DNA of 64,000 bases from Planctomycetaceae bacterium UBA2671 (GCA_002359185.1 DEML01000009.1:67891-131890), one strand, 5' to 3'; shown: positions 8,041-18,069, numbered from the stretch's first letter. Notes: a model not told the origin generated them from the letters alone. Made by a program: numbers and translations.

Positions 8041-10497
8041 TTAGTGATTGAACAAAAACTCACGGCTGTTGAGTAGAGCCCAGAAGACATCTTCGCAGGC
8101 TTGCTTGTAATTGCTCTCTTCGGCAAACAGAGGCCGAAGTTTATTCAACTCTTCTTCGGTAGGCTGACGGCTCAAGCAGCGAACATAGAGTTCCTTGATG
8201 ACATCATCTGCTGGTTTCTTCTCAGCTACAAATGCTTTCACAACGGGACCACTGGCAATCTTCTGGTTTGAAGTATCACCGTTGAGCAGATGCAATGCCT
8301 GGGAAAGTGATGGTTCCATTTTGACTTCGCAGGAACAGACGGTTTCACGCGTCGCTCGACCGAAGGTCGTCAGGAAATAATTTGATGTAGCTCCGTCGGC
8401 AATTTGAACAGCCCGAGAACCCAGAGGCAAACCTTTGAATTTATCTTTGGTTTCAGTCACCTGGCTGATCATGTCGAGTACAGATTCAGCTTTGATTCGT
8501 CGAGTCGTCTGATGAGCGAAATTGGTTTCATCAGTTTCGTTGGAAGCATTTCGCTCCGTTGAACGTTGGTAAGTCTTGGAATTACAGATTTCACGAATCA
8601 ATTGACGGTAGTCGTAACCAGACTCCGTAAAGCGTTTCGCCATCTCCTTTAACAATTCCGGATTCGTAGGTGGGTTACTGACCCGGATATCATCGACGGG
8701 ATCGATGATGCCGATGCCATAAAAGTGATGCCAGATTCGATTGACGAAGTTTTCTGCAAAGAAGGGATTCTCTGGAGAAGCCAGCCAGTTCGCCATCACG
8801 ACACGGCGATCTTTACCACTGACATCAGCCTTACCGCCGCCAAGAAATACGGGTATCGCGTTCTGATTGGTGACGGGGTGTTTTACTTCTCCACCGCCGC
8901 GATTGTAAATAATCTGCTCGCGACTATCCTCAGCTTGCTTACGTCCCACCTGTGCAAAGAAAGCAGCGAAGTTGTAGTAATCGTTTTGGGTCCAGCGATC
9001 GAAGGGATGATTGTGGCACTGGGCACATTGAATTCTCATCCCCATAAAGGTTTGAGCGACGTTTTCAGCCACTTTCAGATTATCACGTTCCAATTCATAA
9101 TAATTGGTCGCAGGCTCGCTGAATGTCCCACCACTGCTCGTGAGCAGTTCGTTAACCATTTGATCGAGCGGGACATTATCTGCAATCTGCTCAGCCAGCC
9201 AGTTGTAGTACAGAATAATTGACTTGTAACTGACCTGATTACTGGACCGCATCATGAGCCACTCGGCCCACTTGGAAACCCACAATTCTGTGAATTCTTT
9301 TTGCTCGATCAGTTCATCAATCAGCTTGCCGCGTTTCTCGGGATCCTGATCCTGCAAGAAGGCCTGGTATTTGTCGGGTGGAGGCAACTGGCCCACCATG
9401 TCAATATAAATTCGTCTCACGAAGATTTCATCACTGCAAATGGGTGATGGGTTCATCCTCAACTTTTTCAACTTCAGCAAAACAAGTTCATCGATGTAGT
9501 TTGTTGGCTTTTCGTCAGTCAGGGTGAAGTCCAAACCTTTGGGAAGGACGATCATCTGAGAGCCAACCGTGTGAGTTGCAAATCGTGCCATCACAAAAGC
9601 TTCGCCCCGTTTGGCAGCTGTGATCAAACCGGTTTTCGTGTCGACTGTCGCAGAGTTATCGTTACTCGACTGAAACAAGGCCAGATGAGTCACATCACGT
9701 TCGGTCCCATCACTATAGTGAGCTAGTACGATCAACTGTTGTTGAGCACCTGCCCCATCCAGCACAGCTTGCTCTGGATAGAGTGCAATGGAATCACAAT
9801 AAGGAATATCTTCGGGATCTTTCGGGCACTTATTGGCAATCCACTCCACGATATCTTCGCAGTAGCTGGAATCGACTTCGTAGCATTTACCGCCTGTGTG
9901 AGGAACCTGACCCGTTCCTTTCTGAACGAGCATACTGGCCTCAGGAACAGCCAGATTAATGCGGCGGCCCAGTTGTTCACGAGTAATGCGGAAGTGATCG
10001 CCATCGGGGTCGAATCCAAACAGTGATAAGTTGAAGCCATCTTTACCACGAGCAGCTCCGTGACAGCTACCGCTATTACAACCTGTTCGCATGAAGACGG
10101 GCATCACATCGAGCTTAAAACTGACAGGACGAGCTGCAGTTGCTTCTTTGACGGAAATCGGAACGGAAGCCGATTGACCATTGAAGCTACACTCTAAAGT
10201 ACCAGTGCCATCTGCAACGGGTAAAACGGTTGCCCCTTCCAGTTTCACACAATTTTCACCCGTCAGCTTGAAAGCCGCTTTGGAGGTAACATCTTCTGTA
10301 ACACCATCTGCATAAACTGCCTGAACGACCAGAGCCTGACGGTCTTTAGCCGTTTTCAGATTCACCTGCGGTGGATACAAGCCGATACTCACAAGTGAGC
10401 GATCCGCGGCATCAGCATATTGAGGAATGCTCAAAACACCAAATATGGCAAGAACTGATAATGAAATTGCGTGGTGGGATTTTTGTGGAAGTCGCAT
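8041..10497 (-). CDS. Exported Big-like/DUF1549/DUF1553 cytochrome-like protein
   Basis: 818-aa exported protein (signal peptide about 1-30). Two bacterial Ig-like segments (about 32-117 and 235-318, both with the VYADGVTEDVT / HYSDGTERDVT signature) flank a segment with Cys140-x4-Cys145-His146 (RTGCNSGSCHGAARGKDGF), a typical planctomycete haem-like motif. DUF1549 occupies about 335-545 and contains Cys491-x-x-Cys494-His495 (IQCAQCHNHPFDRW); DUF1553 follows to the C-terminus (NRIWHHFYGIGII, SREFLFNH). The family is abundant in Planctomycetes and suspected of roles in extracytoplasmic redox or polysaccharide metabolism, but no activity is established. Neighbours are a PPC-domain protein upstream and a cytochrome c-WD40 protein downstream. 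Confidence 0.92.
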   Translation of the reverse strand: MRLPQKSHHAISLSVLAIFGVLSIPQYADAADRSLVSIGLYPPQVNLKTAKDRQALVVQAVYADGVTEDVTSKAAFKLTGENCVKLEGATVLPVADGTGTLECSFNGQSASVPISVKEATAARPVSFKLDVMPVFMRTGCNSGSCHGAARGKDGFNLSLFGFDPDGDHFRITREQLGRRINLAVPEASMLVQKGTGQVPHTGGKCYEVDSSYCEDIVEWIANKCPKDPEDIPYCDSIALYPEQAVLDGAGAQQQLIVLAHYSDGTERDVTHLALFQSSNDNSATVDTKTGLITAAKRGEAFVMARFATHTVGSQMIVLPKGLDFTLTDEKPTNYIDELVLLKLKKLRMNPSPICSDEIFVRRIYIDMVGQLPPPDKYQAFLQDQDPEKRGKLIDELIEQKEFTELWVSKWAEWLMMRSSNQVSYKSIILYYNWLAEQIADNVPLDQMVNELLTSSGGTFSEPATNYYELERDNLKVAENVAQTFMGMRIQCAQCHNHPFDRWTQNDYYNFAAFFAQVGRKQAEDSREQIIYNRGGGEVKHPVTNQNAIPVFLGGGKADVSGKDRRVVMANWLASPENPFFAENFVNRIWHHFYGIGIIDPVDDIRVSNPPTNPELLKEMAKRFTESGYDYRQLIREICNSKTYQRSTERNASNETDETNFAHQTTRRIKAESVLDMISQVTETKDKFKGLPLGSRAVQIADGATSNYFLTTFGRATRETVCSCEVKMEPSLSQALHLLNGDTSNQKIASGPVVKAFVAEKKPADDVIKELYVRCLSRQPTEEELNKLRPLFAEESNYKQACEDVFWALLNSREFLFNH

Positions 10498-10666
10498 TTG
10501 TGATTCTCTTTTTTGATCTCACGAAATATCTGCGGATTAAGGTGGGACAACAGCTTGAGCATTTAAACATTCCAGAGAGATTTGACTTGAGTGGCCTCAA
10601 GCCAAAAATACTCTCCGACTGAGCAATTCAGGATTGCCCGAATTATACATCAATTAACTCATATAT

Positions 10667-13147
10667 TCAATTCGCCTGATTACGAAGAGCTTCCTGTTGC
10701 AGACGAAGTTGTTCGATGCGAGAAAGTACCTTCGGTTTTGGAGCTTCAGGTTTCTTTTCTACAGGCTTGGGCTCTTCTTTTGGCTTAGCCACAATTACTG
10801 GAGCCGGCTTATTGATTCGCATGCGACCCGTCCCAATGTTATGAACAATTTCTTCGCCGTTTTCGATCACAGTGATTTGACAAAATAGATTCTTATGCTC
10901 ACCAACAGGCGATTCAGCTTCTGTCGTAATCGGGAAAACCAGTTGTGTGGTCTCTTTGGTAATTTCCTTTTCAACCGTTGTGGTTTTATTGGGGAGTCCA
11001 ATCAATTTCACCTTGGCAGGACCTTCGAAAGCAGTCAGATTTTCAATTTCGATAGGCAAATCTACGGGCGAGCCCTGTTCAACCGCAATCGTGTTGTATT
11101 TCAGATTCATGTATTTTTCGGCAACTCGCAACATCGTAAAGGGGCTGTTGATGGTAATGTTTCCATTTCCAACGCGAGCTGTTGCTGTCACGCAGATCGC
11201 AGATTCTTGTATTGCAGCATTTCCTGCAGCATTCAATGGAATTAATGCTTCCGTCTGACCTTTTTCAATTTTCACTGAACGACTGGAATTCACTCCAGGT
11301 GCATTCTGCAGGACAAGCACGCGAATTTCTTCGTCAAATCCTTCATCCCGTTGTGCAACGACTTTGAGATTCATCACACCACCGCGAACGATTGGCACTT
11401 TGGGCTCAATAATTTGCACATCGAAAGGAACTTTTTCAGTGACAGTTACCGGCATCACATCAAAGTTTTCAACCCAGACGTAATCGTTGTTCTGACCTCG
11501 AACCTGAAGTAACTCCTGCTTAAGTGGTGCAGTCAAGACCTGCTTATCATTGTTGGGATTGGTCCATTTGCCAACAACGCTGGCAAGATAAGAATCCAAT
11601 TCAACATTTTCATCGACATGGAACATCAGGGGAACAACTCCAGTGCTACTCCAGGATTCTGGAGATTCCAGACGAATTCCGGCTGGAAGATTATCAGCGA
11701 TGAACTGGACTGCTCCTCCAAAATTCTCACGCTTAATACTCGCGAGAATTGCAAAACGACGCCCCTGCGGGACTTCGACATCAGGTTGCACATAACGGGA
11801 GATATCATTTGTTGTAATTTCCATAGCTGGTTCGACGGGAGTCACTTCGACGCGATAATGGAAATCAGGCCCCCCATTTCCTAACTGATCGGTAACCTGA
11901 AAGTAATAGGTACCATCAGCAGGAGCCTTGAAGCGAACCCAGCTGTCGGGACGTTTGCGATCGTCGTCGCCAGCCAGTCGTCCACCTTTATCATTGTAAA
12001 CATTGATTACCGAATCGATGGAAGACCGCACTCGGCGAGCGACAACATCGAGATCAACCTGCTGATCTTTCTTCATTTCCATTTTGAAATAGTCAACATC
12101 CTCATTGGACAACAGGATTCCGTTAGCCGCAGAAGGAATAGAGATTAATGTTGCCTGCTCTCGCTGCTCATTCGGCTCGACTTCAATCACATTGGGCAGT
12201 GATGAAATCCAGAAACGATTGTGAGTCTGAGCGACACTCCCATTCTGCACGGGGTGATAACCGAACTTAAGTTCTTTCTGCGTGGGGAGTGTGACCTGCT
12301 GCTCAAACTCTCCAGCGACATCGCCGTAGAATTTGACATTCAATGTTTCTCCAGGTTGTCCGCCCGAGGGAACTGTTCCAGTAGGACGAGGGAAATCTCC
12401 AATATGCAATCGATAGTAAGCTGCACCGTGGCCACCGTACGACGCATCTCGGATTTCGATATAATAAGTTCCATCTTCAGGAACGATGAGTGAGGCAAAA
12501 CCGTCCTGATAGGTCAATGCGTGATCATCACAGGCAGCGAGCTCAAAACGACTCTCGTTGAGAATGGCAATATAAGGATCAAAAAAGTTACTGCCGGCAA
12601 ATTCAGTTCCGAGCCTAAGCCCTTCGACCTCTACGGAGAGTCGTTCTCCCTTATTAGCAGTCACTGTGAAATAATCGACATCCTCATTATCAATGCGACC
12701 GTGAACAGTGACCTTATTTTCAATAGCCTGTGGAGCAGTAAATTCTGTGTTGGGCTCTTTTTCCTCAACAACTGGTAAAGTTCCCACAAAGAATGTGACG
12801 ACTTCAGAAAGACCCGACTTCGTACGAACACGGAGTCGATGAGGCCCTAGGTCACAATCATCCAGAACTTTAATTTTGGCTTTGACTTCCCGCCCTTTTT
12901 TATCTTCAGGTGCAGTCACCTCAGTGATTTCCAGACCAGACTTGAAAGCCACAATTTCGACAGCATCTTCGAGACGATTTCCAGAGAATGTCACCTCTAC
13001 CTGCTGACCAACCTGACCACCGTAAGGCAAAATCCTGGAAACATCTGGATCGGTTGCGAAAGCTGACTGGATACTGATTGTCAATGCAATTGACGCTATT
13101 GAAAGCGATCTGACCAGCTGACAGAAATATGAATTCCGTCCCATCAT
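10667..13147 (-). CDS. Secreted protein with pre-peptidase C-terminal (PPC) domains
   Basis: 826-aa exported protein with no recognisable catalytic domain. After the signal peptide (to about residue 33) an IPT/TIG-like segment starts at ILPYGGQVGQQVEVTFSG. Two PPC-type beta domains are visible by the EPN..F / DVDYF.V.A..G signature: EKEPNTEFTAPQ..DNEDVDYFTV near residues 130-165 and EPNEQREQATLI..NEDVDYFKMEM near 330-360. Further beta-sandwich repeats follow and the end is Lys/Pro/Glu-rich. The frame extends to a TTG two codons upstream, but ATG 13147 has a run of six G about 8 nt upstream. Same-strand clustering suggests it works with the DUF1549/DUF1553 cytochrome, perhaps as an adhesion or scaffold subunit. 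Confidence 0.88.
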   Translation of the reverse strand: MMGRNSYFCQLVRSLSIASIALTISIQSAFATDPDVSRILPYGGQVGQQVEVTFSGNRLEDAVEIVAFKSGLEITEVTAPEDKKGREVKAKIKVLDDCDLGPHRLRVRTKSGLSEVVTFFVGTLPVVEEKEPNTEFTAPQAIENKVTVHGRIDNEDVDYFTVTANKGERLSVEVEGLRLGTEFAGSNFFDPYIAILNESRFELAACDDHALTYQDGFASLIVPEDGTYYIEIRDASYGGHGAAYYRLHIGDFPRPTGTVPSGGQPGETLNVKFYGDVAGEFEQQVTLPTQKELKFGYHPVQNGSVAQTHNRFWISSLPNVIEVEPNEQREQATLISIPSAANGILLSNEDVDYFKMEMKKDQQVDLDVVARRVRSSIDSVINVYNDKGGRLAGDDDRKRPDSWVRFKAPADGTYYFQVTDQLGNGGPDFHYRVEVTPVEPAMEITTNDISRYVQPDVEVPQGRRFAILASIKRENFGGAVQFIADNLPAGIRLESPESWSSTGVVPLMFHVDENVELDSYLASVVGKWTNPNNDKQVLTAPLKQELLQVRGQNNDYVWVENFDVMPVTVTEKVPFDVQIIEPKVPIVRGGVMNLKVVAQRDEGFDEEIRVLVLQNAPGVNSSRSVKIEKGQTEALIPLNAAGNAAIQESAICVTATARVGNGNITINSPFTMLRVAEKYMNLKYNTIAVEQGSPVDLPIEIENLTAFEGPAKVKLIGLPNKTTTVEKEITKETTQLVFPITTEAESPVGEHKNLFCQITVIENGEEIVHNIGTGRMRINKPAPVIVAKPKEEPKPVEKKPEAPKPKVLSRIEQLRLQQEALRNQAN

Positions 13148-13335
13148 GAGCAATTCCCCCCTGGCTCACGTGATTTTCATTAGCAAAAGCCGATACGACT
13201 CTCTTGAATCGTAACGCGATAGCCCACTCTTTCAGTCTTTCCAAGCGTAAAGCTTAAAAAGCATAAGCAGGCAATTGTATATTGAGAGACAGTCCTGAAA
13301 CGCAGAACGACTGCCTCAACTCATCAACATCTATT

Positions 13336-13377
13336 AAAAAGCCCCCAGCGTAAGCCCAAAAGGAACCACGCTGGGGG
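13336..13377 (-). terminator. Intrinsic terminator after the DUF1501 gene
   Basis: Perfect 10-bp stem CCCCCAGCGT/ACGCTGGGGG (13342-13351 with 13368-13377) followed on the minus strand by C and five T. It separates the DUF1501 gene from the downstream PPC gene, so the cluster is at least two transcription units or is attenuated here. Confidence 0.9.
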
Positions 13378-13390
13378 ACTCATTCTATAA

Positions 13391-14731
13391 TTAAGCAAGT
13401 ACTTCGTTGATCACCTTGCCGCCATCGACGATTTCGATTGGACGATCGCCAGGTGCCATCAGTTCTTTATCAGCCACGATTCCCATCGCGTGATAGACAG
13501 TTGTGAACAGGTCAGCAGGTCCAACTGGATCGAGATCCGGTTCGGTCGCTGTTGCATCGGAAGTTCCGTGGACATAACCCTTCTTGATGCCACCACCAGC
13601 CAGGGCCACACTGAAGACTTTCGGCCAGTGATCTCGACCAGCATCTTTATTAATCTTAGGCGTACGACCAAACTCAGAAGAAACCATCACAAGGGTTTCG
13701 TCGAGCAGACCACGCTGCTCGAGATCTGTAATCAGAGTTGAGAAGGCCTGATCGAAAGCTGGCATCGTATTTTTGAAACCACTCACGATATTACTATGCA
13801 TGTCCCAACCACCGTAGGTCAGATTCACCAGACGAACGCCAGATTCCACCAGACGGCGAGCCATCAGCATGCGAGCCCCGGCCTGATTTCGACCGTAAGC
13901 ATCTCGCAGCTTGCCATCTTCTTTTTCGATATCGAAGGCTTCACGAGCCTGTGGCGAACTGATCAGAGAATAAGCTCGTTCATAGAAGGAATCCATCGCG
14001 GAAATCTTGTCCGACTTCTCAATCGCACGGAAGTGATCATTCACAGCATCCAACGCACTACGGCGTGTGGCGAAGCGGGAATCATCAATTCCTGCATACA
14101 TATCCAGATCACGAACCTTAAACCCATTAGAAGCAGGGTCGCTTCCAAGACTGAACGCTGCATAGGAAGAACTGAGGTAACCAGTCCCCGCAAATTCATT
14201 CGGCTGATTGGGAATACAGACATAAGGAGGAAGGTTATTCCGAGGACCGTATTCGTGACTGACAATCGCCCCGATACTTGGATACTGCAGAGCAGGACTC
14301 GGACGATACCCAGTGAACATGTTGTGAGTACCACGTTCATGTGCAGCTTCGCCATGAGACATGGAGTTAATAATTGTCAACCGATCAGCAATATCGGCAG
14401 TTTTGGGGAGAGACTCACCGAACAAGTGCCCGGGAATCTTTGTCTTGACCTGCTTCATTTCGCCGCGATACTCAATCGGAGCGAACGGCTTAGGATCGAA
14501 GGATTCCTGCTGAGCCATCCCCCCGGGCAGGTAAATGTGAATAATAGACTTGGCAGTTCCCTCAAAATTGGAGTAATCCTTCAAATCAGCCTGAGCAGAC
14601 TGCAACCGGAACAAATCCGGTAATGTCAGGCCAGCCCCTGCTATAGCCCCGACGGATAAAAATCCACGTCGAGACAACTTACGAAAGTGTGACGGGTTAC
14701 AGGTATCATTGTAAGACTTTGAGTGACCCAT
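13391..14731 (-). CDS. DUF1501 protein, Tat-exported (sulfatase/phosphatase-like fold)
   Basis: 446-aa member of the DUF1501 family, related to the alkaline phosphatase/sulfatase superfamily. The N-terminus has a twin-arginine signal (LSRRGFLSVGAIAGAGL), implying export folded. Conserved family segments are IIHIYLPGGMAQQESFDPKP, MSHGEAAHERGTHNMFTGY, LTYGGWDMHSN and EFGRTPKINKDAGRDHWP; the last contains the putative metal-binding Asp/His residues. Start ATG 14731 has AAGGAG (14739-14744) at good spacing. It heads the minus-strand cluster of exported cytochrome-like proteins, the same pairing as seen at 54.8-57.7 kb. The substrate is unknown. Confidence 0.93.
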   Translation of the reverse strand: MGHSKSYNDTCNPSHFRKLSRRGFLSVGAIAGAGLTLPDLFRLQSAQADLKDYSNFEGTAKSIIHIYLPGGMAQQESFDPKPFAPIEYRGEMKQVKTKIPGHLFGESLPKTADIADRLTIINSMSHGEAAHERGTHNMFTGYRPSPALQYPSIGAIVSHEYGPRNNLPPYVCIPNQPNEFAGTGYLSSSYAAFSLGSDPASNGFKVRDLDMYAGIDDSRFATRRSALDAVNDHFRAIEKSDKISAMDSFYERAYSLISSPQAREAFDIEKEDGKLRDAYGRNQAGARMLMARRLVESGVRLVNLTYGGWDMHSNIVSGFKNTMPAFDQAFSTLITDLEQRGLLDETLVMVSSEFGRTPKINKDAGRDHWPKVFSVALAGGGIKKGYVHGTSDATATEPDLDPVGPADLFTTVYHAMGIVADKELMAPGDRPIEIVDGGKVINEVLA

Positions 14732-15106
14732 TCGTGATCTCCTTGAGGTAAACTGAGGTTGGATTCCGATTCACGGTTGGAATACATAAGCCGCAATGAA
14801 AGCCAATGGACTTTCAGGCCATGTGTCCCCGTCAGGTAAGTGATAACTCATTGATCCCCCGATCGTTGAGATATCTGTAAGGCAGGTTGAAGAAGGCTTG
14901 GGGCAGGTTTAAGGATATGAATGGTTATTTAATATCCCTGGTACTCCAGTTTAGTTATCGACACAACATGTCAAGCCTAACAAACCTTTTTGAGTGTACA
15001 TATCAATTGATCCAAATGTCAACAGGCTACTTTACTAAATACGAGAATCCACGAAAATTTTTCCGGTTGAAAAAAAAAGATTCAAGATCAGATTGTGGAC
15101 ACTTTG
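14732..15106. other. Intergenic, AT-rich leader of the DUF1501 gene
   Basis: No gene is supported in this 375-nt stretch. The only clear element is the Shine-Dalgarno AAGGAG at 14739-14744 (minus strand) for the DUF1501 gene. The remainder is AT-rich, especially 14900-15106, and presumably contains the promoter; no confident box could be assigned. Confidence 0.5.
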
Positions 15107-16213
15107 TTAATTGTGAGCCTTGACGATTGAGTAATCTCCCTGGGGGTCGATCTGTATTCTCGCAAAAAATTCCGGCAAATGTTCTTCGTACCAGTGAGGC
15201 ATTTTCGTCACCAGGTAAAATTTCCCACTCGGCTTCAAGGCGTGCAGAGCCGTCTCAATGAAGAGTTGTGCGATTTTGAAATTCGCAAAATAGGGCGGGT
15301 TGGCGAGTACGAGATCGAATTGACCATTGTGCTGAAATTCCCCGGAATGAGTCTGCACGATCGTAAATCGTTTTTGCTCGGCTGCATCCAGATTTTTCTC
15401 AACATTGTGTTGAGTACATTGTACCGCGCGTGAATAGGAATCAATAGCAGTTACACTGACATTCGGGGCAGAACAGATTGCCGCTATGCCGACCGCCCCA
15501 CAGCCGCAACCCAAATCGAGTACCTGCATGCCCTTTTTAATTTGCATTGATCGAATCAAAGCCCAGGCACCGGCATCGAGTCGACGGTGCGAAAAGACGC
15601 CTGGCCGGGTCTCAAAGTCAAGTTCTCTCTCCTTCACTTTCGCCGTAAAATGACTCGTGAAATTTTTTATCTTATTCAAAGGTCCAGTTTTTGTGGCCGA
15701 GTAAATGACTCCTGTTTTTTTGACTTTCCTTGTCACTTTTTTGTGTAAGGCCTGCATCTGCTCGTGCAGCCAGCGATCTTTGGGAGTATTGACCGCGCAG
15801 TACATCGTGCCCTTCTCTGCCAGACGTAGATAAGCCTGCTGCAGCATTTCTCGCGTCAATTCCGCATTTCCTTGACGTTGCACGGGAATACAAACCACAT
15901 CGTACTCCTGCTCCGGCAAATCAGGACTGCAGAGGACCTCCGGACGATGATCGGCTTCCTGCCAGTATTCCTTGGAAAGCGAGGCATAATGGCTATCCAG
16001 ATAATGACATTGAACCTGCGATTCCGGGTTCTGACTCGCCAGGAACCCTGCCAATTGACCGCGGCCATGGCTTGTGCACAGAATTCGCTCGGCCTGCAGA
16101 GAGGCCAGATGCTGGATTAAAAGCTGCTCTTCAGGCCGTGGAGGAATATAAGGAATTTCGTCAAATTCCGGATCGGGTGGCGGATTTCGTTTTTTCGAGT
16201 ATTTTCTGGGCAT
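15107..16213 (-). CDS. RsmC/RlmG-like class I SAM methyltransferase
   Basis: 368-aa protein with two halves: a degenerate N-terminal methyltransferase-like domain (about 30-190) and a catalytic C-terminal MTS domain (about 200-365) with the SAM-binding motif VLDLGCGCGAVGI and the amine-methylating motif LANPPYF. This architecture is that of 16S rRNA guanine-N2 methyltransferase RsmC and 23S RlmG; which rRNA is methylated cannot be told. A basic linker (about KKVTRKVKKTG) fits RNA binding. ATG 16213 overlaps the TGA of dtd by one base (TGATG), so translation is probably coupled. Confidence 0.85.
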   Translation of the reverse strand: MPRKYSKKRNPPPDPEFDEIPYIPPRPEEQLLIQHLASLQAERILCTSHGRGQLAGFLASQNPESQVQCHYLDSHYASLSKEYWQEADHRPEVLCSPDLPEQEYDVVCIPVQRQGNAELTREMLQQAYLRLAEKGTMYCAVNTPKDRWLHEQMQALHKKVTRKVKKTGVIYSATKTGPLNKIKNFTSHFTAKVKERELDFETRPGVFSHRRLDAGAWALIRSMQIKKGMQVLDLGCGCGAVGIAAICSAPNVSVTAIDSYSRAVQCTQHNVEKNLDAAEQKRFTIVQTHSGEFQHNGQFDLVLANPPYFANFKIAQLFIETALHALKPSGKFYLVTKMPHWYEEHLPEFFARIQIDPQGDYSIVKAHN

Positions 16214-16662
16214 CAAAACCGCTTTTCACTATCGATGAGCATTGTTATGGGACCTTCGTTGACACTGGCAACACGCATGGTCGCCTGAAATGTTCCGGTA
16301 GCGACTTGAATTCCATGGCCACGAAGTTCAGCCACAAATTCTTCGTACAACTGATTCGCTTCCTCAGGAGCAGCTGCCTGAATGAAGCTGGGACGACGCC
16401 CCTTCCGGCAGTCACCATATAAAGTAAACTGACTGACAACCAATGCAGAACCCTGCGTGTCAACCAGCGAACGATTCATCTTGCCGTCTTCATCCTGAAA
16501 GATTCGCAAAGAGGCGACTTTCTCTGCCATCCAGGTGATTTCTTTTCTTCCATCACCCTGCCCGACCCCCAGAAAAACGAGTAAGCCTCGTTCAATCTGC
16601 CCGACTGTTGAACCTTCAACTTCCACTGAAGCTGAGGAAACACGTTGTACTACTGCTCGCAT
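16213..16662 (-). CDS. dtd: D-aminoacyl-tRNA deacylase
   Basis: 149-aa DTD, which hydrolyses D-aminoacyl-tRNAs (and Gly-tRNA-Ala) to protect translation. It begins MRAVVQRVSSASVEVEG; the active-site motifs SQFTLYGDCRKGRRPSF and the C-terminal NEGPITMLIDS (the Gly-cisPro carrier, here GP) are both present. Length matches the family only when the ATG at 16662 is used; the open frame upstream to 16752 has no homology and is excluded. Its stop overlaps the start of the downstream methyltransferase. Confidence 0.96.
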   Translation of the reverse strand: MRAVVQRVSSASVEVEGSTVGQIERGLLVFLGVGQGDGRKEITWMAEKVASLRIFQDEDGKMNRSLVDTQGSALVVSQFTLYGDCRKGRRPSFIQAAAPEEANQLYEEFVAELRGHGIQVATGTFQATMRVASVNEGPITMLIDSEKRF

Positions 16663-16802
16663 AACGGTTAAGACTTTAGTGTTGCTGGTCGCATATTGAT
16701 CGAGAGAGACTTGTGAACTTATTGATTTGAAAACACTCAATGAACCGTTCATCTGAGGGCTTCGCTGCGCTTCGACACCAGCCCCCTATCCTACTTGATC
16801 AA

Positions 16803-17255
16803 TTATGCTTCCGAAGGCTTTTCCATTTCTCGCAAATAGGCCAGCAGTCGGTCACGTTCATTGGTCAGATGCCGAACACGCAGTAAGGAACGGACACGTG
16901 TCATCAATTCCAGACGGTGAATCGGCTTGGACAGAAAATCGTCTGCCCCGGCTTCGACCGCTTTTTCAATATCAGCAGAGTCCCGCAGAGCGGTGATGAC
17001 CAGAACAGGAATATCTGCTGTTTTTTCGTCTTTTTTGAGTTGCTGACAAACTTCAAATCCACTCATCTTGGGCATCATGATGTCGAGCAACAAAAGATCC
17101 GGATTGAAGGCTTCTACTTGCCTGATGGTATCCTGACCATCTTCCGCCATAGCAATTTCATAATCGCCACCGGCCAGATAGGCTTCGATCAATTCCCGAT
17201 TCTGGGGATTGTCATCAGCGATTAAAATTCGATTCGGCTTGTTTTCTTCAGTCAT
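16803..17255 (-). CDS. Single-domain response regulator
   Basis: 150-aa protein consisting of a CheY-like receiver domain (residues 8-125) plus a short helical tail. The acidic pair is in ILIADDNPQN, the phosphoacceptor Asp in DLLLLDIMMPKMSG, the conserved Thr in VLVITALRD and the Lys in DDFLSKPI. No output domain is present, so it must act through protein contacts or in a phosphorelay. A purine-rich GGGAGAG lies upstream of the ATG. No histidine kinase is adjacent, making it an orphan within this window. Confidence 0.93.
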   Translation of the reverse strand: MTEENKPNRILIADDNPQNRELIEAYLAGGDYEIAMAEDGQDTIRQVEAFNPDLLLLDIMMPKMSGFEVCQQLKKDEKTADIPVLVITALRDSADIEKAVEAGADDFLSKPIHRLELMTRVRSLLRVRHLTNERDRLLAYLREMEKPSEA

Positions 17256-17328
17256 CGTTACTCTCCCAACATTTCTGGGATTTCAATTGTGTCATCATCA
17301 TTGAATCTTGTTGTCACCAGAGGATGCT

Positions 17329-18069
17329 TCAATCTGTAGAGGTTTCCGTCCAGTTGGCGAGCCACTCTGCGGTTCTGCGAGGCAAATCTGTTCGACCAGT
17401 CTGTTTCATGGCGAGCAGATGCCCCCGAAGCATCCGTAAGTTATCCAGTTCGTCCACATCGTACCAGAGAGGCAGAAGTTTCATAGAGAGACCAAGTTTC
17501 TGAATCCTATCGACTGTCTTTTCGAGAACACTCGGTGAACTCCACTCAATCCCCTCAAACATTGCAGGCTGAGGGGAAGAAAGTCCAACCAGATAGTAGC
17601 CTCCATCTGCAGATGGGCCCAGCACACAATCGACGGAATAAAGCCATTCGTAAGCTTGCTCGATATAGGTAACAGGGAGTGTGGGACTGTCGGAACCAAT
17701 CAGAATTGCGGATTTCGTTTCCGGTTGCTCGAAAGCGAAGTTGAAATAACTGGCCATTCGATTTCCCAGGTGAGCATCTGGTTGTGGCCAGCAGATTGCG
17801 TCTTTGGATCCCTGTTTTCGGAGCCAGTTGAGAGTGGTATTGTGATCTGGAGAATACCCCAGAATGAGTCGATCAGCAGATTGACAAAACCGCTCGATGG
17901 TATCTGCAACGAAGGCTTCATACAGGCAAGCCGCCTTTTCGTGACCAATTTCAGCCCCCAGTCGCGACTTGACCTTCCCCGGTTCAGGATGCTTCAGAAA
18001 GACCCCTAAAACCGTTTCCCGACGTGGAAAATTCATAGTTGCTCTCGTATTCTGATCCATTGCGCCCAT
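17329..18069 (-). CDS. TIGR04282/DUF2064-family glycosyltransferase-like protein
   Basis: 246-aa protein of the TIGR04282 family (DUF2064), a nucleotide-diphospho-sugar transferase fold found in arsenosugar biosynthesis clusters and elsewhere. Signature segments are VFLKHPEPGKVKSRLGAEIG (nucleotide loop), ILIGSDSPTLPVTYIE and VLGPSADGGYYLVGL. The conserved DVD-like metal motif appears as WYDVDELDNL. There is no neighbouring arsenosugar gene here, so the substrate remains open. ATG 18069 is the longest ATG start; ATG 18060 is possible and neither has a strong ribosome-binding site. Confidence 0.85.
   Translation of the reverse strand: MGAMDQNTRATMNFPRRETVLGVFLKHPEPGKVKSRLGAEIGHEKAACLYEAFVADTIERFCQSADRLILGYSPDHNTTLNWLRKQGSKDAICWPQPDAHLGNRMASYFNFAFEQPETKSAILIGSDSPTLPVTYIEQAYEWLYSVDCVLGPSADGGYYLVGLSSPQPAMFEGIEWSSPSVLEKTVDRIQKLGLSMKLLPLWYDVDELDNLRMLRGHLLAMKQTGRTDLPRRTAEWLANWTETSTD

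Noticed and set aside
13796..14623. 275-aa open frame on the plus strand
   Set aside because: Lies entirely antisense to the DUF1501 gene, which has strong family motifs; the frame shows no motif or ribosome-binding site.
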